A stretch of 64,000 bases of DNA from Oceanicaulis sp. BBD 1991-10 (lineage in GTDB: Bacteria > Pseudomonadota > Alphaproteobacteria > Caulobacterales > Maricaulaceae). How positions within the stretch are numbered: position 1 is the stretch's first letter; each line of letters begins with the position of its first letter. The position numbers and the translations under genes are program-made. The notes below the pieces were generated by a model. That model did no database searches. It had not been told where the DNA came from and worked only from the letters and a program-made list of their open reading frames with translations. Where the stretch lies: contig LYSW01000005.1 of NCBI GenBank assembly GCA_001657295.1, positions 1-64,000 of the forward strand, given 5' to 3'. This document shows positions 45,662 through 55,316 of this stretch, piece after piece.

Positions 45662-46783
45662 ATGACCGCGCTGCGCGATCTTTATCCGATGCCGGACATC
45701 GACAAGCACTGGCATGTGCCCAACGAATTCGAGGCCGTCTTCGACTGGCGCTTCGACGAGGGCCGCACCACGCTCATGCACCTGTACCAGAAGGGCAAGG
45801 ACATGCAGTGGGATGCGCTCAACCGCATCGACTGGGAGCTTGATCTCGATCCGGAAAACCCGATGGAGATGCCGGATGAGGCGGTGCCGATTTTCGGCTC
45901 GGACATCTGGAATAAGATGACTCCTAAAGAGAAGGCGGAGATGCGCCGTCACGGCCAGGCGTGGAATATCTCCCAATTCCTTCAGGGCGAGCAGGCCGCG
46001 CTTCTTGCAGCGTCTAAAATCGTGCAGTCGGTTCCCGATCTCGATGCGAAATTCTACGCCGCGACCCAGGTGATGGACGAAGCGCGCCATGTGGAGGCGT
46101 ATAAGAAGCTGCTGGGCAAGTTCGGCGTCGCCTATCCGATGACCGATCCGCTCCAGGAGCTGGTCAATGACGCCCTGTCCGACAGCCGCTGGGATGTGAC
46201 CTATCTGGCGATGCAGGTGGTCATCGAAGGTCTGGCGCTGGCCGCGTTCGGCACGATCCGAGATCTGGCTCAGAACCCTCTGGCGAAGATGGTCAACGCC
46301 TATGTCATGGAGGATGAGGCGCGTCATGTGGCCTTCGGCCGGCTGTCGCTGCGTGATTATTATCCCGAGCTGACCCAGAAGGAGCGTGACGAGCGCGAGG
46401 ATTTCCTGGTCGAGGCCTGTTATCTGATGCGCGATCGCATGACCCAGTCCAAAGCGGTCTACGAGGTGCTCGGCCTGCCGATCGCCGAGTGCGAGGCCTA
46501 TACCGAGCAGTCCGAGATCGTGAAGCTCTACCGCACCATGCTGTTCCAGCGCATCGTGCCGATCGTGAAGGATATCGGCCTGTGGGGCCCGAAAATCCAG
46601 AAATGCTACGAGGATATGGGCGTGCTGCATTACGCCGAGCTCGACCCTCAGGCGCTTCAGGACGAAGACGAGCGCATCGCAAAGGAGATCGAAGCCGCCG
46701 CTCAAGGCGTCGATCCCACCAAAGCGCGCCGCGACTATATCCACGCGGTCGCCGCCGAAGGCGCCGCCGGGCACGCCGAGTAG
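45662..46783 (+). CDS. ferritin-like (diiron) domain protein
   Basis: Carboxylate/His motifs FLQGEQAALLAA, MDEARHVEAY, MEDEARHVAFG. Confidence 0.85.
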   Translation: MTALRDLYPMPDIDKHWHVPNEFEAVFDWRFDEGRTTLMHLYQKGKDMQWDALNRIDWELDLDPENPMEMPDEAVPIFGSDIWNKMTPKEKAEMRRHGQAWNISQFLQGEQAALLAASKIVQSVPDLDAKFYAATQVMDEARHVEAYKKLLGKFGVAYPMTDPLQELVNDALSDSRWDVTYLAMQVVIEGLALAAFGTIRDLAQNPLAKMVNAYVMEDEARHVAFGRLSLRDYYPELTQKERDEREDFLVEACYLMRDRMTQSKAVYEVLGLPIAECEAYTEQSEIVKLYRTMLFQRIVPIVKDIGLWGPKIQKCYEDMGVLHYAELDPQALQDEDERIAKEIEAAAQGVDPTKARRDYIHAVAAEGAAGHAE

Positions 46784-46835
46784 GTTTTCCCCTCTCGCAC
46801 CTCACCCCTCAACTGCGCAGGTGCGAGCGTGACTG

Positions 46836-46871
46836 AACCCTGCAGGCCCTCACGGCCTTGCAGGGTTTTTC
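46836..46871 (+). terminator. Rho-independent terminator
   Basis: AACCCTGCAGGCC-CTCAC-GGCCTTGCAGGGTTTTT, stem with a single bulge and T-tract. Confidence 0.8.
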
Positions 46872-46947
46872 TTGCGCAATCGTCATTTCCATAATCGCGC
46901 GTGAGCCTTAAAAGAGCCGCCCGACTGCTTGAAGAAAGCCGACCGCC

Positions 46948-47955
46948 ATGCGCCATTTCCTGTCCACCGAAGACTGGTCTCGCGATGATCTGCAAGCCAT
47001 GATCGAACGCGCGCGCGCCTTTCGCGACAGCCCGCAGGGCGAGGCGTTGAAGGGCAAGTCGGTCGCCTTGATGTTTTTCAATCCCTCCCTGCGCACCCGG
47101 TCCAGCTTCGACATCGGCGTGCACCAGCTCGGCGGGCACGCCGTGATGCTGGATGCTCAAGGGCAGACCTGGCCGCTGGAGTTTGAAGAGGGCGCCGTGA
47201 TGGACGCCGGGCCGGAGGAACACGTCAAAGAGGCCGCACGGGTCCTGTCGCGCTATGTCGATCTGATCGCCATTCGGTGCTTTCCCAAATTCCAGGACTG
47301 GACGGCCGAGCGCGAAGATCCGCTGATCACGGCCTATGCGAAATACGCCACAGTGCCGGTCATCAATATGGAGACCATCGTCCACCCCTGCCAGGAACTG
47401 GCGATGATGATGGCGCTTCAGGACCGGATCGGGGATGTGAGGGGCAAGGATTTCCTGCTCACCTGGGTGCCTCACCCCAAGCCGCTCAATACGGCCGTGG
47501 CCAACTCCGCCCTGCTGATCGCCTCGAAATTCGGCATGAATGTGAGGCTCCTCATTCCGGATGACGTCTATCGCCTGGACGAGCGCTATATGGGCGCGGC
47601 CAAGCGCTTCTGCGCCGCCGCAGGCACGTCGCTGACCGTCACCACCGATCCGCAGGAAGGCTATGCCGGCGCGGACGCGGTCTACGGCAAAAGCTGGGGC
47701 GCCTTGCCCTTCTATGGCGGCTGGGAGGCCGAGGCGCCTTATCGCGCCAAGGGCGCCGGCTTCATGATCGATGAAGCGAAGATGGCGCTCACCAAGGACG
47801 GCGTAGTGAGCCACTGCCTGCCCATGCGCCGCAATGTGAAGATCGCCGACGCCGTGGTCGACGGACCGGACTTTTTGGGCATTGAAGAGGCGGAGAACCG
47901 CCTGCACGTGCAAAAAGCGATCATGGAGCGCCTGATCACCGAGGCCGGATCATGA
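46948..47955 (+). CDS. argF': N-acetylornithine carbamoyltransferase (AOTCase)
   Basis: FFNPSLRTRSSFDIGVHQLGGHAVML, WPLEFEEGAVMD, INMETIVHPCQELA, KSWGALPF, VVSHCLPMRRNVK; pattern of Xanthomonas AOTCase rather than OTCase. Confidence 0.88.
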   Translation: MRHFLSTEDWSRDDLQAMIERARAFRDSPQGEALKGKSVALMFFNPSLRTRSSFDIGVHQLGGHAVMLDAQGQTWPLEFEEGAVMDAGPEEHVKEAARVLSRYVDLIAIRCFPKFQDWTAEREDPLITAYAKYATVPVINMETIVHPCQELAMMMALQDRIGDVRGKDFLLTWVPHPKPLNTAVANSALLIASKFGMNVRLLIPDDVYRLDERYMGAAKRFCAAAGTSLTVTTDPQEGYAGADAVYGKSWGALPFYGGWEAEAPYRAKGAGFMIDEAKMALTKDGVVSHCLPMRRNVKIADAVVDGPDFLGIEEAENRLHVQKAIMERLITEAGS

Positions 47956-49295
47956 CCGGCGCGCCGTCCGAGACCAGGCTCGCGCGCCCGCCGGTGCGCG
48001 CGGCGATCGTTGAATTGCTCTCGCACATGCGCGACGGCAAGGAGATTCGCGAATACCTCAACCGTTTCTCCGAGCTTGATCAGGAGCGCTTCGCGGTCAT
48101 CAAGGTGGGCGGGGCGATCATCGAAGACCAGCTTGAGGACCTTGCGCGGGCGCTGGCGTTTCTTCAGTCGGTCGGGCTCGCGCCCATCGTCGTTCATGGC
48201 GGCGGGCCTCAGCTCAACGCGGCGCTGGAAGCGGCGGGCTTTCCCGAAGAGCGGATCGACGGCCTGCGCATCACCTCGCCGGACGCCATGGGCGCGGTGC
48301 GCGACACCTTGACGGCGGTGAATGTGAAGCTGGTCCAGGCGATCCGGGATCAGGGCGGCCGAGCCGCCTCGATTCCCTCCGGCGTGTTCGAAGCCGAGTT
48401 GGTCGACGAAGCCCGGCTGGGCCGGGTCGGCGAACCCAGCGCGGTGCGCCTGGACCTGGTCGCCGCCGCCGCGAAGGCCGGTCAGGCGCCGATCCTGGGC
48501 TGTTTGGGCGACACCGCGGACGGCCGCCTGGTCAATGTCAACGCCGACAGCGCCGTGCGCGCCCTGGTCGGCCAGCTCCAGCCCTACAAGATCGTGTTTC
48601 TGACCGGGACCGGCGCCTTGCTCGACGAGGCCGGCGGGCCGATCTCGACGGTCAATCTCGCCACCGATTTTGACGAGCTGATGGCGCAGGACTGGGTCGC
48701 CGGCGGCATGCGGCTGAAACTGCAGGAGATCAAGCGCCTGCTCGACGGCTTGCCGCTGTCCAGCTCCGTCTCCATCACGCGGCCCGACCAGCTCGCCAAA
48801 GAGCTGTTCACCCATGCCGGCGCCGGCACGCTGGTGCGCAAGGGCGAGCGGATCGACGAAGTCACCGACCTGACGGCGCTGGATCAGGATCGAGCCCTGG
48901 CGCTGATCGCGGAAAGCTTCGGGCGGCCGGTGAAGCCGGGCTATTTCGACAGGCTCGACTTTGATCGCGCCTTCGTGACGGAGAATTATCGCGCCGCGGC
49001 GATCACCGCGCGGCTCGGCGATACCGTCTATCTCGACAAATTCGCCGTGCTCGACGCCGCGCGGGGCGAGGGGCTGGGCGGGGCGGTCTGGAAGCGGCTC
49101 GTCGCCTATGCGCCGCGGCTTTACTGGCGCTCGCGCCGGGACAATCCGATCAATGAGTTCTACTTCGCCGTCTGCGACAGCGCGATCAAGCGCGGGGAGT
49201 GGACCGTCTTCCAGCGCGGCGAATCCGACCTGTCCCGCCTGCCGGCGCTGGCCGAAGAGATCGCCGGCTTGCCCGCCAGCCTGGAGGACATCTGA
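47952..49295 (+). CDS. bifunctional N-acetylglutamate synthase/kinase (NAGS-K)
   Basis: N-terminal AAK domain (VIKVGGAIIEDQLEDLARALAFLQSVGLAPIVVHGGGPQLNAAL) fused to C-terminal GNAT-like domain (YLDKFAVLDAARGEGLGGAVWKRLV); ATGA overlap. Confidence 0.9.
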   Translation: MTGAPSETRLARPPVRAAIVELLSHMRDGKEIREYLNRFSELDQERFAVIKVGGAIIEDQLEDLARALAFLQSVGLAPIVVHGGGPQLNAALEAAGFPEERIDGLRITSPDAMGAVRDTLTAVNVKLVQAIRDQGGRAASIPSGVFEAELVDEARLGRVGEPSAVRLDLVAAAAKAGQAPILGCLGDTADGRLVNVNADSAVRALVGQLQPYKIVFLTGTGALLDEAGGPISTVNLATDFDELMAQDWVAGGMRLKLQEIKRLLDGLPLSSSVSITRPDQLAKELFTHAGAGTLVRKGERIDEVTDLTALDQDRALALIAESFGRPVKPGYFDRLDFDRAFVTENYRAAAITARLGDTVYLDKFAVLDAARGEGLGGAVWKRLVAYAPRLYWRSRRDNPINEFYFAVCDSAIKRGEWTVFQRGESDLSRLPALAEEIAGLPASLEDI

Positions 49296-50239
49296 TGAAA
49301 CGCATCGGCCTTGTCGGCGCGCGCGGACATACCGGGCGTGAGCTGATCCGGCTCCTCGCGGCGCGCGATGATATGGCGCTCGATTTCGCCGTCTCCCGCG
49401 CGATGGCGGGTCAGCCGGTCGCCGGGCTCGCGCCGGAGGCCGATGCGGCCTTGAGCTTTGAAGCGCTGACTGCGGACGAAATCGCCGCACGCGGCGCGGA
49501 TGCGATCATCCTGGCGATGCCCAACGGCGCGGCGGCCGACTATGTCGCCGCGATCGAGGCGGCGGCGCCGGACACGGTGCTCGTCGATCTGTCCGCGGAT
49601 TACCGCTTCGACGACGACTGGACCTATGGCCTGCCGGAGATTTATGGCCGGGATCGGCTCCGCGGAGCCAGCCGCGTCTCCAATCCGGGCTGCTACGCCA
49701 CGGCCGGCCAGCTCTGCGTCGCGCCGGTGCGCGCCTGGCTGTCCGGACCGGCGCATCTGTTTGGCGTCTCGGGCTATTCCGGCGCAGGCACAACGCCGAG
49801 CCGGAAGAATGATGTCGAAGCGCTCAAGGACAATCTCATGCCCTATGGCCTTCTGAGCCACATGCATGAGCGGGAGATGAGCCGGCATTTGGGCCGCGAC
49901 GTTCGCTTCAGCCCCCATGTGGCCGCCTTCTTCCGCGGCATCACGCTGACCGCGCAGCTTGAATTCGCCGCGCCGGTCGCGCCGGACGCCTTCAAAACCG
50001 CCTATGTGGACGCCTATGCCGGCGAGCCGCTGATCGAGATCACCGACGCCATCCCGGAAATCGCCGACGGCGCGTTCAAGCCCGGCGCCGTGGTGGGCGG
50101 CTTCACCCTGTCAGAGGACGGGCGACGCGGCGTCGTCGTGGCGGCGCTGGACAATCTGCTTAAAGGCGCAGCGGTCCAGGCGATGCAGAATCTGGCGCTG
50201 GCGCTGGGGCTGGAGGAGTTGAAGGGCGTTCGGAGGTAA
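49295..50239 (+). CDS. argC: N-acetyl-gamma-glutamyl-phosphate reductase
   Basis: IGLVGARGHTGRELIRLL, VSNPGCYATAGQL, SGYSGAGTTPSRKND; TGATG junction. Confidence 0.93.
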   Translation: MKRIGLVGARGHTGRELIRLLAARDDMALDFAVSRAMAGQPVAGLAPEADAALSFEALTADEIAARGADAIILAMPNGAAADYVAAIEAAAPDTVLVDLSADYRFDDDWTYGLPEIYGRDRLRGASRVSNPGCYATAGQLCVAPVRAWLSGPAHLFGVSGYSGAGTTPSRKNDVEALKDNLMPYGLLSHMHEREMSRHLGRDVRFSPHVAAFFRGITLTAQLEFAAPVAPDAFKTAYVDAYAGEPLIEITDAIPEIADGAFKPGAVVGGFTLSEDGRRGVVVAALDNLLKGAAVQAMQNLALALGLEELKGVRR

Positions 50240-50265
50240 GCCTCGCCCCCGCACCGTCCTGCGCC

Positions 50266-50491
50266 TCACCCGACCATGGGAAGATGGCGCGCGTCTGGAT
50301 TGATGCGGACCTCCCAGCCTGTCGGCGGCCTCGCGCAGCGCCGCGTGATTGTCTTCAGCGGTTTTCGCGACCTTGGCGACCGCGCCGGCGACTCCAACGA
50401 CCAGCCCGACGACGGCGCCGGCGAGGGCGCCTTTCGGCCCGGCCAGAAAGCCCTTTTTGGCGCCTTTCGCGGCGCCGGCGATCCCCGCCAT
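50266..50491 (-). pseudogene. possible frameshifted small glycine-rich protein
   Basis: MAGIAGAAKGAKKGFLAGPKGALAGAVVGLVVGVAGAVAKVAKTAEDNHAALREAADRLG in one frame, then plausible WEVRINPDARHLPMVG* in another. Confidence 0.3.
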
Positions 50492-50687
50492 CGCTGCAGC
50501 GCCCTTGTCTCAAGGCCTGCCGCGTTTCTTGTCATGCCGCCGACCCGATATATTGGAGGCTGGCGGGCCGGACCAGCGCCAATCCCGAAAGCCGGTGAGC
50601 CCTTAACACCTCCGTGATCAGCCGTGACTTGGCTCCGGCCCGTGCGGCGCCACATTAAGCCTAACGCCATATTCGAGAGCCATCGCC

Positions 50688-51332
50688 ATGCACCGCCCCT
50701 TGCTCGCCGCCGCCCTGTTCGCCATTTCCGCCGCCGCCTGCGCGCAGGAGGCCGGTCCCTATGTCGCGCCGGCTGAGGCCGACGGCGCCGATTTGCCCGC
50801 GGGTTTGTCCCATGCCGTGTTCGCGTCGGGCTGTTTCTGGTGCACGGAAGCCGATTTTGAGAAGCTGGACGGGGTGGTCGAAGTCGTGTCCGGCTTTGCG
50901 GGCGGGAGCGAACCCAATCCGGGCTATTACGACGTGGTCTACGGCCGCACCGGGCATTCGGAAGCCGCGCGCGTGATCTTCGATCCGGCGGTGGTGAGCT
51001 ATCAGCAGCTTCTCGATCACTACTGGGTCAATGTCGATCCATTCGACCGCGAAGGACAGTTCTGTGACCGTGGCGGCGCCTACGCCCCGCACATCTTCCC
51101 CGTCAACGGCGCCCAGGCCGAGCAGGCGCAGGCCTCCGCTGAGACGGTCGAGGCGCGCTTTGAGCGTGCGGTGGCGGTGGATATCGAGCCGCTGACGACC
51201 TTCTGGCCGGCCGGGGCCGAGCACCAGGACTTCGCGGAGAACCGCCCGCTTCGCTATTCTCGCTATCGTTTCGGCTGCCGCCGCGATCAGCGCCTGATCG
51301 AGATCTGGGGCGAAGACGCGCTCGGGCGCTGA
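50688..51332 (+). CDS. msrA: peptide-methionine (S)-S-oxide reductase with N-terminal export signal
   Basis: ASGCFWCTEADFEKLDGVVEVVSGFAGG; TGHSEAARVIFDP; leader MHRPLLAAALFAISAAAC. Confidence 0.93.
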   Translation: MHRPLLAAALFAISAAACAQEAGPYVAPAEADGADLPAGLSHAVFASGCFWCTEADFEKLDGVVEVVSGFAGGSEPNPGYYDVVYGRTGHSEAARVIFDPAVVSYQQLLDHYWVNVDPFDREGQFCDRGGAYAPHIFPVNGAQAEQAQASAETVEARFERAVAVDIEPLTTFWPAGAEHQDFAENRPLRYSRYRFGCRRDQRLIEIWGEDALGR

Positions 51333-51365
51333 GCCGGGCTTCGCCGATCATGCTAACCTCGCGTC

Positions 51366-52265
51366 ATGAACGCGGATGGCGCACGCATATTGCTGATCGC
51401 CGGCAACGGATTTGTCGGACGGGCGGCGGCGCTCGCCTTCGCCGGCGCGGGCGCAATGGTCAGCGTGCTGCATACCGGTTCACGGCCCGCGCCTGAGCAC
51501 CCGCGCATCTCGGACATCCTCGCGCCGCGCGTGCCCGCGCCGATCACGAGGTTTCCGGACGCCGCGATCCGTGCGGCCCAGGGCGCTGCGGCGGTCATTC
51601 ATGTCTACGCCATGGGACAGCCGGATGCGGAGGCCTTCGTCGCCGCCTTTGACGGCCGGGCCCGGCGCTTGGTCCTAATTTCGTCCTGCGACGTCTATCG
51701 CGCCTATGCGCGCTTTATCAGGACCGAGCCGGGACCGCCGGACCCCACGCCCCTGACCGAAAGCTCGGCCTTGCGCGCGCGGCGCCATCCCTACCGTTCC
51801 AGATCGGCGAACGCGCGCGAACTGGAATACTGGTATGACAAGATCGACGCAGAGACCGCGCTGACCGCGGCCGCGGCTTCTGAAACGACCATCCTTCGGC
51901 TCGCCAAGGTTTATGGGCCGGACGGCGATCGCGAGCTGTCGACGGTCTATGGATATGCCGACCATCCCGATTGGCGCTGGACGCATATCCATGTCGCCAA
52001 TCTCGCCGCTGCGATCGTTCGGGCGAGCCTGCATCCGCGCGCGGCCGGCGAGGTGTTCAATGTCGGCGAAGCGGCGACCCCGACCATGGGCGAGCGTCTG
52101 GCGGCCTTGCCGGCCCGCCCCGAGGCGCGGCTGATCGCGGGCGAGTATGACTTCCGGCAGGATATCGCGGTGAGCAGCGCGAAGCTCCGCGACCAGCTCG
52201 GCTTCGAAGATGTCGTCGACGAGACCGAGGCGATGTCGGCGCTGGCGCACTCAATCGAATCCTGA
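51366..52265 (+). CDS. NAD-dependent epimerase/dehydratase family protein
   Basis: ILLIAGNGFVGRAAALAFAGAG; ILRLAKVYGPDGD; EVFNVGEA. Confidence 0.8.
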   Translation: MNADGARILLIAGNGFVGRAAALAFAGAGAMVSVLHTGSRPAPEHPRISDILAPRVPAPITRFPDAAIRAAQGAAAVIHVYAMGQPDAEAFVAAFDGRARRLVLISSCDVYRAYARFIRTEPGPPDPTPLTESSALRARRHPYRSRSANARELEYWYDKIDAETALTAAAASETTILRLAKVYGPDGDRELSTVYGYADHPDWRWTHIHVANLAAAIVRASLHPRAAGEVFNVGEAATPTMGERLAALPARPEARLIAGEYDFRQDIAVSSAKLRDQLGFEDVVDETEAMSALAHSIES

Positions 52266-52328
52266 GGTGCGCGACGGACCCGCCCCGGCCGGACCGTAAG
52301 TCTTCCAGCCAAAGTCAGGGAGGCGGTC

Positions 52329-53372
52329 TTGGCGTTAAATCTCTTCGCGTTTTCGGGCGGCGTCGCCATGGCCTGCGCTCTCGCCGCTTCTGCGCCCGCC
52401 GCGGCGCTGGATTGCGACGCCCTGAAAGCCTTCAATTCCGAACGGGCCGGCGTCAGCCTGGTGATCCTGCGGCGCGGCGAGATCGTCTGCGAGGACTATC
52501 CCAATGGCGGCGCGCTCGACGCGGGATGGGCGCTGGCCAGCGGGACCAAGAGCTTTGTCGGCGTCATCGCCGCCGCTGCGGTCCAGGACGGCCTGCTCAG
52601 CCTGGATGAACGGGTCTCGGAGACGCTGCCGCGCTGGCGTGAGGACGCCAATCTGGCCCAGGTCACCATCGCCGAGCTGTTGAGCCTGACCTCCGGCGCC
52701 GATTTTCCCGGCCACCGCCGTCCCGGGCGTTTGCCGAGCTATGATCAGGCGGTGCAGGTCGCCACAGGCGCCGCGCCGCCGGGCGCGCGCTTTCAATACG
52801 GCTCCGGGCCCTTCCAGGTGTTCGGCGCGGTGATGATGGCCAAGCTTGAAGACGCCGGCCTGGACGCAGATCCGCTCGCCTATCTGCAGCGCCGCGTGCT
52901 GGACCCGGTCGGGATCGAACCCACGCATTGGGCGCGCCGGGCCGGCGATCTGCCGCACCTGCCCGCCGGCGCCAGCTTCACGGCGCGCGATTGGGCGATG
53001 TTCGGCCAATTCATCCTCCAGGGCGGCGTCTGGGAGGGCGAGCGCCTGCTCGACGACCGCGCGCATGCGCGCTTGTTCGAGGGCGCCGCCGCAAACCCGG
53101 CCTATGGCCTGACCTGGTGGCTGGCGGAGCCGGTGGACCCTGAAACGCGCGCCGGGATTCCGCAACTGCGCCGAGCCTCGGATATCTCCGCCTTCGCCGC
53201 CGGCTTGCCCGAGGTCTGGATGGCCGCCGGCGCCGGGCGTCAACGGCTTTATGTGATTCCTGAAGCCGAGCTGGTGATCGTCCGGCAGACCGACCGGGTG
53301 ATGGCCGCGTTGATGGGACGGGCGCCGGAATGGTCGGACGGTGAATTCCTGACGATGGCGCTCGCCGACTAG
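52329..53372 (+). CDS. serine hydrolase (beta-lactamase class C-like)
   Basis: ASGTKSFVGVI (SxxK-like TKSF), FQYGSGPFQVFGAVM. Confidence 0.8.
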   Translation: MALNLFAFSGGVAMACALAASAPAAALDCDALKAFNSERAGVSLVILRRGEIVCEDYPNGGALDAGWALASGTKSFVGVIAAAAVQDGLLSLDERVSETLPRWREDANLAQVTIAELLSLTSGADFPGHRRPGRLPSYDQAVQVATGAAPPGARFQYGSGPFQVFGAVMMAKLEDAGLDADPLAYLQRRVLDPVGIEPTHWARRAGDLPHLPAGASFTARDWAMFGQFILQGGVWEGERLLDDRAHARLFEGAAANPAYGLTWWLAEPVDPETRAGIPQLRRASDISAFAAGLPEVWMAAGAGRQRLYVIPEAELVIVRQTDRVMAALMGRAPEWSDGEFLTMALAD

Positions 53373-54928
53373 CGCGACGCGGTTTCGGCGATTTCGGCTT
53401 CAAAGGCCGGCGTGCGCTCCACCGGCCGATAACCCTCGGCGAGGAAGAGCTGGTAGCGGCGCTCGATGCCGCCGCCCAGATCGATGACGATTTCGCCGGC
53501 CGGCTCCATCACCGCGAAGTCGGCCCGCATGACCGGGACTTCGCGCGGACGTTCGGAGACGATCAGGACCGGTCCCTCGACGCCAACAGGCAGCGGCCAG
53601 GCCGCCTCGGCGAAATTGTGCGCGCTGTTCTGGCGCAGCCACATGTAAAGCTGCGCGGGGATGTCCGGTCCATAGCGCTGGGTCTGGTGGAAATCATTGC
53701 GATTGTCGAAGGCGACGATGTCGACGCCGGTCTCGCGCACCACCGTCTCGATCGCCTCCGCCGTCGCCGGCCATTCACGGATGCGTTTAAAGTCGTTGGC
53801 CCGGCCTGCCGCGTCGGTCAGTTGCGGAGAGGCGGCGAAGCTCAAGAAGGCCGCGCCCAGAAGAAAGTGCAGGCCGACCGATCCATAAAGCAGAAAGCGT
53901 CGCCAGTCCGCCCGGTGCGTGAGCAACCAGGCGGTCAACAAGGTTCCCGCGCCGTAGGCCGAGGCGGCCCAATTGGCGTGGGCCCGGCTGATAAAGGCCT
54001 GACCCGCCACGATCACCAGCGCGGGCACGACGAACCCGGCCAGCATCAGGAGCGGGCGCTCCTCCTGGCCGGGACGACTCCGCCGGATGGCGATCACCAC
54101 CGCTGCGATGAGCGTGGCGAACGTGATCGGACCAAAAACGCCGAATTGATCGCCGATGAATTGAAGCAGCTCTTCAAGATTAAACAGCGATCCCTGCCAG
54201 TTCGCGTTCGCCGCCGTATGCGAGACCGTTGCGAACTCGTTTGCTGCATTCCAAAGCAGATTGCCGCTGATGATCGCGCCGAACACGCTCAGGGCCGCGG
54301 CCCCCTGAAGGCTCAGCAGCGCCCGGCGCGCCGGCTTGTCGACCAGAATGGCGATGCCGGTTCCGATCAGGAAATAGACCGTCGCGTATTTCGACAGGAA
54401 GGCCCAACCGGCCGCTGCGCCCAGTGCGATCGCCCACCCCCAATGGGGCCGCTCGCGCAATCGAATGAGGGCATAAAGGCCCAGGCTCCATCCCGCCATC
54501 ATCACCGCGTCGGTGGCGATGATGATTGAGGAGAGCCAGACCGCCGGCATCAGCATCCAGAGCGCAGCCGCCCAGAACCCGGCGCGCGGTCCAAAAAGGC
54601 GGGCCGCGGCAAGCCCCAGAAAACTCGCGCTGACGAGATGCAAAATCGGCGCGGCCAGCCGAACCGCCCAGTCCGCATCGCCGAAGAGCGCGGTGGTGGC
54701 GGCGATCACCCAGGCGATCATCGGAGGTTTGGAGAAATAGCCCCAGTCCAGCGATTGCGACCAGAGCCAGTACTGGGTCTCGTCGGCGTAAAGGCTGTTC
54801 GGGTCGATCATAAGCACGAACAGCCTCAGCGCCGTAAAACCGGCCAGAAGCGCCAGCGCCGCGTTAAACGCCGTGCGCGGATGGTCCAGGCCGGCGGCTG
54901 TCGCGGCGATGTCGGTCCGTGCGGTCAT
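53369..54928 (-). CDS. glycosyltransferase family 39 (ArnT/PMT-like) membrane protein
   Basis: LYADETQYWLWSQSLDWGYFSKPPMIAWVIA, AALWMLMPAVWLSSIIIATDAVMMAGWSL. Confidence 0.9.
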   Translation of the reverse strand: MTARTDIAATAAGLDHPRTAFNAALALLAGFTALRLFVLMIDPNSLYADETQYWLWSQSLDWGYFSKPPMIAWVIAATTALFGDADWAVRLAAPILHLVSASFLGLAAARLFGPRAGFWAAALWMLMPAVWLSSIIIATDAVMMAGWSLGLYALIRLRERPHWGWAIALGAAAGWAFLSKYATVYFLIGTGIAILVDKPARRALLSLQGAAALSVFGAIISGNLLWNAANEFATVSHTAANANWQGSLFNLEELLQFIGDQFGVFGPITFATLIAAVVIAIRRSRPGQEERPLLMLAGFVVPALVIVAGQAFISRAHANWAASAYGAGTLLTAWLLTHRADWRRFLLYGSVGLHFLLGAAFLSFAASPQLTDAAGRANDFKRIREWPATAEAIETVVRETGVDIVAFDNRNDFHQTQRYGPDIPAQLYMWLRQNSAHNFAEAAWPLPVGVEGPVLIVSERPREVPVMRADFAVMEPAGEIVIDLGGGIERRYQLFLAEGYRPVERTPAFEAEIAETASR

Positions 54929-55316
54929 GGCGGCTTGATGCGCGCCAATCCCGATCTTGTCAAAACCGCCGCGCGGCGATTCGGAGCTTCACCGTCCGCG
55001 CGTCGACATCGTGGCGAAAATGCAACGCGACGCGATGAGCGCGCCGCGACGGCCGCCCGGGCGATTTGCCGATTGAACGCGGTCATCGCCGGCCTCGCCG
55101 CGTGCGTCCGGCTTGAGACCATTCGATTTCATTAACGAATTGTACGATCCGCGCCGGACGGCTTGATCCGAACTCGGACCAGTTCGATCGCCGGGCGTTG
55201 CAAAAGCTTCACAAATGCGTCACCGAACCGTCAGCCTCGGCCTTTAACGCCCGCGAGCGAAACGTCGTCGCAGTGTCGGCGTTGTCCACCGTTGGTCGAT
55301 TAGGGGGACCACCCAA

